A stretch of DNA of 64,000 bases from Thiocapsa roseopersicina. GTDB lineage: Bacteria; Pseudomonadota; Gammaproteobacteria; Chromatiales; Chromatiaceae. The stretch covers positions 62,001 through 126,000 of the forward strand of contig NZ_FNNZ01000007.1 of NCBI RefSeq assembly GCF_900106925.1, given 5' to 3'. The notes under the pieces are model-generated. The model made no database searches and was not told the DNA's origin. It worked only from the letters and a program-made list of their open reading frames with translations. Positions 58,282 to 64,000 of the stretch are shown here, piece by piece. Each line of letters begins with the position of its first letter. Position 1 is the stretch's first letter. The translations under genes and the position numbers were made by a program.

Positions 58282-59963
58282 GCGCACCCCTCCACGAAAA
58301 CGAGCGGATCAAGGCCCGCAGCAACTATCTGCGCGGTACGCTCGCCGAGAGCCTGGCCGACGCGCTGACCGGCGCGATCAGCCCGGACGACACCCAGATC
58401 AGCAAGTTTCACGGCTTCTACCAACAGGACCATCGCGACCGCCGCCAAGAGCGACGCGAGCAGTATCTCGAGCCCTATTTCGGCTTCATGCTGCGCGCAC
58501 GCCTGCCGGGCGGCGTCTGCACCCCGGCCCAATGGCTGGCGATCGACGGGATCGGCCGCGAGCTGGCCGGCGGCAGTCTGCGCCTGACCACCCGGCAGAG
58601 CTTCCAGTATCACGGCATCCTCAAGCGCGACATCACCTCGGTGATCCGCGGGATCAACCGCGTCATGATCGACTCGATCGGCGGATGCGGCGATGTGAAC
58701 CGCAACGTGCTCTGCAACCCCAACCCGGTCGAGTCGGCCCTGCATCGGGAGGTCTACGAGTGGGCGAAGCGGATCAGCGAGCACCTGCTGCCGCAGACCC
58801 GCGCCTATCACGAGATCTGGCTGGACGGCGAGCAGGTCGGCGGCGGCGAGGATGTGGAGCCCATCTACGGCCCGACCTATCTGCCGCGCAAGTTCAAGAC
58901 CGCCGTGGCGGTGCCGCCGCACAACGATGTCGACGTCTATGCCAACGACCTGGGCTTCGTCGCCATTGCCGACGGCGGACGCCTGATCGGCTTCAACGTC
59001 TCGGCCGGCGGCGGGATGGGCGCCACCCACGGGGACACCGCGACCTTCCCGAGACTCGCCGACGTCCTCGGCTTCGTCGAGCCGGACCAGACACTGGCGG
59101 TCACCGAGGCCGTGGTCACCACCCAACGCGACTTCGGCGATCGCCTCAACCGTAGTCAGGCCCGGCTCAAATACACCATCGAACGCATGGGGCTCGAGAC
59201 CTTTCGGGCCGAGGTCGAGCGACGTGCCGGGATCCGCTTCGCACCCGCACGGGTGGTCCGCTTCACCGACCAAGGGGACCGCTACGGCTGGGTCAAGGGT
59301 CAGGACGACCTGTGGCACCTGACGCTTTATATCGAGAGCGGACGCCTGATCGACGGACCGGGACACAGCCCCATGGCGGGTCTACGCGAGATCGCCCGGA
59401 TCCATCAAGGTGACTTCCGGATCACGCCGAACCAAAACCTGATCGTCGCCCGCGTGCCCGAGGCCCGCAAGGCACAGATCGACACCTTGGCGCGCGAACA
59501 TGGCCTCCTTGCCGAAAGACACTCGCCGCTCCGTCTCAACGGCATCTCCTGCGTCGCGCTGCCGACCTGCCCCTTGGCGATGGCAGAGGCCGAGCGCTAT
59601 TACCCTGACTTTCTGGCACAGGTGGAGCGCCTGACGGAGAAGCACGGCATCGCGGACCAAGAGATCGTCACCCGGATCACCGGCTGCCCCAACGGCTGCG
59701 CCCGCCCCTATCTCGCCGAGCTGGCACTCGTCGGCAAGGGACCGGGTCGCTACAACCTGATGCTCGGCGGCGACGGGATCGGCACGCGGCTGAACCGACT
59801 CTACCGCGAGAACCTCGACGAGACCGCCATCCTGGCCGAGATCGACACCCTGCTTGGACGCTATGCCGAGGGTCGCAACCCCGGCGAGCGCTTCGGCGAC
59901 TATCTGATCCGCGACGGGATCGTCCGTCCGGTCGTGAATCCTGCGGAGGACTTCCATGCCTAA
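58278..59963 (+). CDS. cysI: assimilatory sulfite reductase haemoprotein subunit
   Basis: A 561-residue sirohaem enzyme that reduces sulfite to sulfide with six electrons. The two sulfite/nitrite reductase halves are present ([20 protein letters not shown] and [17 protein letters not shown]). The [4Fe-4S]-sirohaem ligands are seen as C-x5-C (CVALPTC) and C-x3-C (CPNGC) around [11 protein letters not shown], near residues 420-475. [19 protein letters not shown] is a typical sulfite-binding segment. ATG 58278 overlaps the cysJ stop (ATGA). Confidence 0.97.
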   Translation: MSAPLHENERIKARSNYLRGTLAESLADALTGAISPDDTQISKFHGFYQQDHRDRRQERREQYLEPYFGFMLRARLPGGVCTPAQWLAIDGIGRELAGGSLRLTTRQSFQYHGILKRDITSVIRGINRVMIDSIGGCGDVNRNVLCNPNPVESALHREVYEWAKRISEHLLPQTRAYHEIWLDGEQVGGGEDVEPIYGPTYLPRKFKTAVAVPPHNDVDVYANDLGFVAIADGGRLIGFNVSAGGGMGATHGDTATFPRLADVLGFVEPDQTLAVTEAVVTTQRDFGDRLNRSQARLKYTIERMGLETFRAEVERRAGIRFAPARVVRFTDQGDRYGWVKGQDDLWHLTLYIESGRLIDGPGHSPMAGLREIARIHQGDFRITPNQNLIVARVPEARKAQIDTLAREHGLLAERHSPLRLNGISCVALPTCPLAMAEAERYYPDFLAQVERLTEKHGIADQEIVTRITGCPNGCARPYLAELALVGKGPGRYNLMLGGDGIGTRLNRLYRENLDETAILAEIDTLLGRYAEGRNPGERFGDYLIRDGIVRPVVNPAEDFHA

Positions 59964-60675
59964 GCCCGATCTCGACGCCCTCCTCCACGGCGATCAAGCC
60001 GCGCTGCACGCGGCCAACCGCCGGCTGGAGTCCCTGTCCGCCGAGGACCGCGTGCGCTGGGCCTTGGAGCATCTGCCGCAGCAGCCAGTGCTCTCCTCCA
60101 GCTTCGGGACCCAATCGGCCGTGATGCTGCATCTGGTCAGCCGCCTGATGCCGGATATCCCGGTCATTCTGGTCGACACCGGCTATCTCTTTCCCGAGAC
60201 CTATCGCCTCGTCGACGAGCTCACCGATCGGCTCGGGTTGAACCTCCAGGTCTATCGCCCGTCGCTCTCCCCCGCCTGGCAGGAGGCGCGGCTCGGGCGC
60301 CTGTGGGAGCAGGGAGCCGACGGCATCGAGCGCTACAACCGGCTCAACAAGGTCGAGCCGATGGAGCGCGCACTCCGCGAGCTGGGCGCCGGCACCTGGT
60401 TTGCCGGGCTGCGTCGTCAGCAGGCCAGCTCACGCGCCGAGCTGCCGGTGCTGCGGCTTCAGGACGGACGCCTCAAGGTCCACCCGATCGTCGACTGGCA
60501 CAGCCTCGACGTGCACCGTTATCTACGCCGTCATGATCTCCCCGACCATCCGCTGCAGGATCAAGGCTACGTCTCCATCGGGGACGTCCACACGACGGCG
60601 CCTTTGCTGCCGGGGATGCTGGAGGAAGAGACGCGATTCTTCGGTCTAAAACGCGAGTGCGGGCTGCATCGGTAG
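59956..60675 (+). CDS. cysH: phosphoadenylyl-sulfate (PAPS) reductase
   Basis: A 239-residue thioredoxin-dependent PAPS reductase giving sulfite and [23 protein letters not shown] is the PP-loop, [20 protein letters not shown] the second substrate motif, and KRECGLHR at the end holds the catalytic Cys. The two cysteine pairs that bind a [4Fe-4S] cluster in APS reductases are absent, so PAPS is the expected substrate. It overlaps cysI by 8 bases, completing a cysJIH operon under the divergent CysB-like regulator. Confidence 0.95.
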   Translation: MPKPDLDALLHGDQAALHAANRRLESLSAEDRVRWALEHLPQQPVLSSSFGTQSAVMLHLVSRLMPDIPVILVDTGYLFPETYRLVDELTDRLGLNLQVYRPSLSPAWQEARLGRLWEQGADGIERYNRLNKVEPMERALRELGAGTWFAGLRRQQASSRAELPVLRLQDGRLKVHPIVDWHSLDVHRYLRRHDLPDHPLQDQGYVSIGDVHTTAPLLPGMLEEETRFFGLKRECGLHR

Positions 60676-60720
60676 GAAACTCGGCAAGTCGGAGGCCACT
60701 GATCGGACCCTGAAATGGAT

Positions 60721-60737
60721 TTGGCAAGCAGATTGCT
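60721..60737 (+). promoter_or_regulatory. sigma-54 (-24/-12) promoter of the second DUF59-like gene
   Basis: TTGGCAAGCAGATTGCT matches YTGGCACG-N4-TTGCW with one mismatch and exact GG-N10-GC spacing. The predicted start is near 60748, 147 bases before the gene. It lies 45 bases after the cysH stop, so the gene is probably not part of the cys operon. Confidence 0.65.
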
Positions 60738-60894
60738 GGGTTTTTCGGAGTCCAAGGCCGAGGCATTGGACGAGACCAGGTCTCCGTCGAGCCCTGATAA
60801 AAAGATACGGCGACGCCGTCGCGACCGACCGAGATCCCAACCCGGTCGTTCGCCGAGACACGTCGTCGCCCCGAAAACCCCGAGGAGGAATGAA

Positions 60895-61749
60895 ATGGCG
60901 CCGATAAAACCCGAAGAGGTGAAGGAGCTTCTGCGGCAAATCCGCTTTCCCGGTCGGTCACGCGATGTCGTGTCGCTCGGCTTCGTCAAGAGCATTGCGC
61001 TCCAGGGCACGAACATCGAGGTGGAATTTACGCCGGACTCGATCAACGCCGAGAAGGTCACGGCGATGGAAAACGAGACCCGTGCATTGCTGCAGGGACT
61101 CGGGTTCGAGACCATCGAGATCCATACCGAGCCACCTTACGACGACGACTCCATGCTGCTCGGCGGCGCCTCGATGAATCCGCTGCAGGTCGATCTGAAG
61201 GAGTATGGCCTGGACCCCATCCCCGACCCGAGCCACGGCGGAGCGCCCCACCTCAAAGACCTCCTGGCCGGCGGCGAGGACAAGGAACGCAAACCGCCAC
61301 CGACGACGCCGCCCACCTCCGAGATCCCCGACGCCTTCGACCCGCCCATCGTCGACGGCCCCCAAGGCAACGCCGATCCGACCTACAACGGACCCGTGCC
61401 GGTCTTTCAATGGCAGATCAACCCGGAGGATCCCGATGCACAGGACCGCCAAGGCAAGGTCAAGCTTAGCATCGGCAGTTGGAACTATGTCGTACTCTGG
61501 TCGATTCACGCCGAGGAAGACCTGGTCTATGCCTCCGTCCACGCCCGGCATTGGATCTATTACGACGGCAAGGCCCGACCGAATCCCGCCGGGCGCACCG
61601 AGGGGGTGAACCTCGTCTACGATCGCAGACGCGGAGGTGTCGTGGCCATCTACGGAACCGTGAAGGATTTTCGCCCCTTCGTCGAGGCCTTCCGGCGGGC
61701 CTACAGCGGTGAAGCGAGCGAGCCCGAGCTCGCGCTGGACGCGGCCTAG
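60895..61749 (+). CDS. MIP18/DUF59-like two-domain protein, paralogue of the nar-operon protein
   Basis: A 284-residue soluble protein with the same two domains as the 39639-40505 product. N-terminal MIP18-like: IRFPGRSRDVVSLGFVKSIA, IEVEFTPDSINAEKVTAMEN. C-terminal: PVFQWQINPEDPDAQ, SWNYVVLWSIHAEEDLVYAS, VNLVYDRRRGGVVAIYGTVK and DFRPFVEAFRRAY. The linker (Pro/Asp-rich, about 95-165) has diverged completely. No cysteines. GAGGAGGAATGAA gives an excellent ribosome site for ATG 60895. It has its own sigma-54 element and lies next to a sigma-54 activator gene. A role in respiratory-nitrate enzyme maturation is inferred from the nar copy. Confidence 0.8.
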   Translation: MAPIKPEEVKELLRQIRFPGRSRDVVSLGFVKSIALQGTNIEVEFTPDSINAEKVTAMENETRALLQGLGFETIEIHTEPPYDDDSMLLGGASMNPLQVDLKEYGLDPIPDPSHGGAPHLKDLLAGGEDKERKPPPTTPPTSEIPDAFDPPIVDGPQGNADPTYNGPVPVFQWQINPEDPDAQDRQGKVKLSIGSWNYVVLWSIHAEEDLVYASVHARHWIYYDGKARPNPAGRTEGVNLVYDRRRGGVVAIYGTVKDFRPFVEAFRRAYSGEASEPELALDAA

Positions 61750-61758
61750 TCCGTCTAC

Positions 61759-61781
61759 GGAGGCGGGAAAACCCCGCCTCC
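61759..61781 (+). terminator. hairpin after the second DUF59-like gene
   Basis: GGAGGCGGG (61759-61767) pairs with CCCGCCTCC (61773-61781) around a short A-rich loop, 10 bases after the stop. The stem is strong but no T-run follows, so it is a likely transcript end or stabiliser. Confidence 0.55.
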
Positions 61782-61789
61782 GCCTCATC

Positions 61790-62245
61790 CCCCTGCGAAT
61801 CTCAGCACCCATCTCCGCCAAGAGCCCCGCCCGAGACCCTTCCTCGACACGACTCCCCATTTCGGCAATACACGATCTATTCGCGTTTAATAAACTGCTT
61901 AAACAATGATTGCATCGGGTGAGGTATCGGCATTCCCGATATCAAAAACCGATAAATTTCGTTTGTATCCACATAAGCTCAGCAGATATCCTTTTACGCA
62001 ATATTGACGGGTTCGGCTTTGTATTGCGTGATATCGACAGAGGCCATTGCCGAACCTTCTGCCGCATGACCCTGAATCCGGCGATCCGGTTGAAGATCGG
62101 CGGTTAAAGCAGACTACAAGACTATTGTCGATACAGCGACTTGATCGGGTCGGGATCCAGCCCGCCGATCGTGACACAGTACAATAAAGAGTCGGCGGAT
62201 CGCCCGAGTCCATCGGACACGACCGACGAACCCGAGGACACCACC
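61790..62245. other. A/T-richer intergenic region upstream of the response regulator
   Basis: About 450 bases. The stretch 61870-62010 is clearly richer in A/T than the rest of the window and includes TATCGGCATTCCCGATATC, a 7-bp dyad (GATATCG-type). No gene was recognised. It should contain the promoter of the response-regulator unit. Confidence 0.4.
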
Positions 62246-63667
62246 ATGTCGATTTCCTTTGCGGATCGAAGCGCTGTCGGGATCGAAGACGTCCCGGCCG
62301 CCCCGAATGCGGTCGAGGCGATCCTGGTTCTGGACGACGAGCCCGGCATGCGGACCTTCATCGAGCGCACGCTTGCATCGAAGTTCGCCCGCGTCGAGAC
62401 CGCCGCCGATGCCGACGAGGCACGGGCTTTGGCCAAGAATACCCGCTTCGACCTCATGATTGCGGACATTCGCCTTCCCGGCGCGGTCAGCGGGCTCGAG
62501 CTTGCCCGCGAGCTCCGGGATCGCTATCAGGTCGATCTGGATGTGATCTTCATCACCGGCTATTTGGACGTCTACGACGAGATCGATGCACTGCGCGACA
62601 CCTCCGCGGACGTTCTTCGCAAGCCCTTTCACGCCGAGCAGCTGCTCGCGGTCATCAAGCGCGCGCAGGAGCGTCGACGGGTGGCCCGGGAGCAGTTTCT
62701 ACTGCACCGAGAATGCGAGCAACGACCCTCCGCGAAACGCATCGTCGGCGAGAGCGCCTCGTTGAAGGACATCTGGCGCACCATTCACCGCATCGCCCCC
62801 ATGCCCTCGACGGTGCTGATCAAGGGCGAGACCGGCACGGGCAAAGAGCTGGTGGCCCGGGCACTCCACGATCTGAGCGGTCGGCGCGGAAGCTACGTGC
62901 CGGTCAACTGCGGGGCCATCTCGGCGGATCTGATCGAAGGCGAGCTCTTCGGACATCTCAAAGGCGCCTTCACCGGGGCGCACCAGGCACGCAACGGTCT
63001 CTTCAGTCACGCCGACGGCGGGACGCTCTTCCTGGACGAGATCGGCGAGATGCCGCTCGCCTTGCAGGCGAAGCTCCTGCGGGTGTTGGAGGAGCGACGT
63101 TATCGCCCGGTGGGCGGCAGCCAGGAGATCCCGGTCAATGCACGCGTGATCACGGCGACCAATCGCGATCTGGCCGCGGAGGTCCTCGCCGGCCGCTTCC
63201 GCAAGGATCTCTACTACCGCATCAACGTCGTCGATCTGAAGCTGCCGCCGTTGCGCGAGCGCAAGGGCGACATCGAGCACCTCGCCCGTTATTTTCTCAA
63301 TGTCTTGTCCGCGGAGTTGGGGGTTCCGACGCCCGAACTCACGGCCTGGGATCTGCAACAGCTCACCCGCTATGATTGGCCGGGCAACTGCCGGGAGTTG
63401 CGCAACGTCATCGAGCGATCCTTGCTGCTCGGAAACCCCGTGGCGCAATATGTCTGCGAATCGACGGTGCAAAACGCGGAGGAGTCCGCAACCGGCTCAC
63501 CCGCCTCGTCGCTGGAGGCCGTGCAACGCTCGCACATCATGAACGCCCTTGCCGTCGCGGGCGGCAACAAAACGGTCGCGGCGCGCGCCTTGGGTGTATC
63601 GAGAAAAACGGTCGAACGCAAGTTGAAGGAGTGGTCGGATGACGGATCCGTGGACATGCCGCACTGA
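62246..63667 (+). CDS. sigma-54-dependent response regulator (NtrC family)
   Basis: A 473-residue activator. Receiver domain (about 24-145): AILVLDDEPGMRTFIER with the acidic pair, LMIADIRLPG with the phosphorylated Asp, and DVLRKPFH with the Lys. AAA+ domain (about 165-400): Walker A GETGTGKE, the sigma-54 contact loop GAFTGA, Walker B GGTLFLDEIGE and the Arg-finger region. C-terminal Fis-type helix-turn-helix: AGGNKTVAARALGVSRKTVE. ATG 62246 (MSISFADRS) has CCCGAGG upstream. It is paired with the histidine kinase beginning at 63808. Sigma-54 elements upstream of nar, narK and the DUF59-like gene are candidate targets. Confidence 0.93.
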   Translation: MSISFADRSAVGIEDVPAAPNAVEAILVLDDEPGMRTFIERTLASKFARVETAADADEARALAKNTRFDLMIADIRLPGAVSGLELARELRDRYQVDLDVIFITGYLDVYDEIDALRDTSADVLRKPFHAEQLLAVIKRAQERRRVAREQFLLHRECEQRPSAKRIVGESASLKDIWRTIHRIAPMPSTVLIKGETGTGKELVARALHDLSGRRGSYVPVNCGAISADLIEGELFGHLKGAFTGAHQARNGLFSHADGGTLFLDEIGEMPLALQAKLLRVLEERRYRPVGGSQEIPVNARVITATNRDLAAEVLAGRFRKDLYYRINVVDLKLPPLRERKGDIEHLARYFLNVLSAELGVPTPELTAWDLQQLTRYDWPGNCRELRNVIERSLLLGNPVAQYVCESTVQNAEESATGSPASSLEAVQRSHIMNALAVAGGNKTVAARALGVSRKTVERKLKEWSDDGSVDMPH

Positions 63668-63807
63668 GTCTGCCGGCGCGTTATCGGCCATCGGGTCCGA
63701 CGTGAACGAGCGATCCTGTGCCTTTGGATCGCGATCGGGAACGCCGGCGTTCGGGCCGGCTGCGGATTGGTTGCGAGACCACCGAGTCGAAGATCGACGC
63801 AAACGAG

Positions 63808-64000
63808 ATGGATGAAACAGGCGGCGCAGTCGAGATCCGACAGATCGATCAGGATCTCGAGAACGTCCTCGCACTGCTGCGAGAGGCGCGCTATAAGCAA
63901 TGGGTTCAAAACGAGAAACTTGCCGCAGTCGGCGAGTTGATCGCGGGTGTTGCACACGAGATCAACAACCCGCTTGCGGTGATGCTCGGCTACGTGAACC
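63808..64000 (+). CDS. sensor histidine kinase (N-terminal part, cut by window edge)
   Basis: The first 64 residues of a kinase; the gene runs past base 64000. After a short coiled-coil (IRQIDQDLENVLALLREARY) comes the dimerisation/phosphoacceptor H-box LAAVGELIAGVAHEINNPLA with the phosphorylated His in VAHEINNP. No transmembrane segment or PAS domain precedes the H-box, so it looks like a soluble kinase of the NtrB kind. The start at ATG 63808 is provisional; GTG 63718 is also open. It lies 140 bases after the response regulator and is its likely partner. Confidence 0.85.
   Translation, partial: MDETGGAVEIRQIDQDLENVLALLREARYKQWVQNEKLAAVGELIAGVAHEINNPLAVMLGYVN

Noticed and set aside
56494-58287. 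597-residue minus-strand open frame across cysJ
   Set aside because: Antisense shadow of cysJ in GC-rich DNA.
60676-60894. Short plus-strand frame before the second DUF59-like gene (MDLASRLLGFSES)
   Set aside because: It covers the sigma-54 promoter, has no ribosome site of its own, and the MIP18-like homology begins after a strong ribosome site at ATG 60895.

Overview
The window is high-GC DNA from a gammaproteobacterium. tolC-aroC, uvrC-pgsA-tRNA-Gly, a membrane-bound nitrate reductase, cysJIH and glycogen-type glycosidases fit a facultatively anaerobic or sulfur-metabolising lineage such as the Chromatiales (purple sulfur bacteria). That placement is an inference; no photosynthesis or rRNA gene is present to prove it. 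Nearly all DNA is coding, with frequent ATGA/GTGA stop-start overlaps.

Layout. 1-9.5 kb (mostly minus): SOUL haem-binding protein (cut by the edge), DUF4912 protein + GH57 glycosidase, GlgX-type debranching enzyme, MFS transporter, chorismate synthase, TolC. 9.6-20.3 kb: YheT hydrolase, an unknown ATP-grasp-like protein, a molybdopterin oxidoreductase, an osmoprotectant-type ABC transporter with fused binding protein and permease, Uma2 nuclease, NTF2-like protein, DUF6064 membrane protein, exported aldo/keto reductase and small proteins. 20.7-23.4 kb: tRNA-Gly(GCC), pgsA, uvrC. 23.5-27.6 kb: a nitrosative-stress group (nnrS, ygbA, dihaem cytochrome c, HPP, CBS protein) with three Crp/Fnr-type boxes. 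27.7-40.5 kb: a nar locus on the minus strand: a MIP18/DUF59-like protein, narG, narH, narJ, a narI fused to a dihaem cytochrome c, then a SLAC1/TDT channel, a second molybdopterin oxidoreductase and a PuuD-like membrane protein.

40.6-52.2 kb is an accessory island between the nar operon and the narK operon. It holds a RelE/Phd toxin-antitoxin pair, remnants of two further toxin-antitoxin systems, and a conflict-type operon (trypsin co-occurring protein, trypsin-like protease, MoxR ATPase, and a 1272-residue protein with two formylglycine-enzyme/C-lectin domains). The last gene belongs to a decayed diversity-generating retroelement (DGR): variable regions, hairpins downstream of them, a truncated HRDC-type accessory gene and the 3' end of an adenine-rich template repeat are readable, but no reverse transcriptase is present.

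52.3-64 kb: usp, narK and a coiled-coil membrane protein; a CysB-like regulator divergent from cysJIH; a second copy of the MIP18/DUF59-like nar protein; and a sigma-54 response regulator with the start of its histidine kinase. Good -24/-12 (sigma-54) elements lie upstream of the nar operon, the narK operon and the second DUF59-like gene. This suggests one regulon, perhaps driven by the two-component system at the right end. The two strongest leads are the DUF59-like pair tied to nitrate reductase and the DGR-linked MoxR/protease system.
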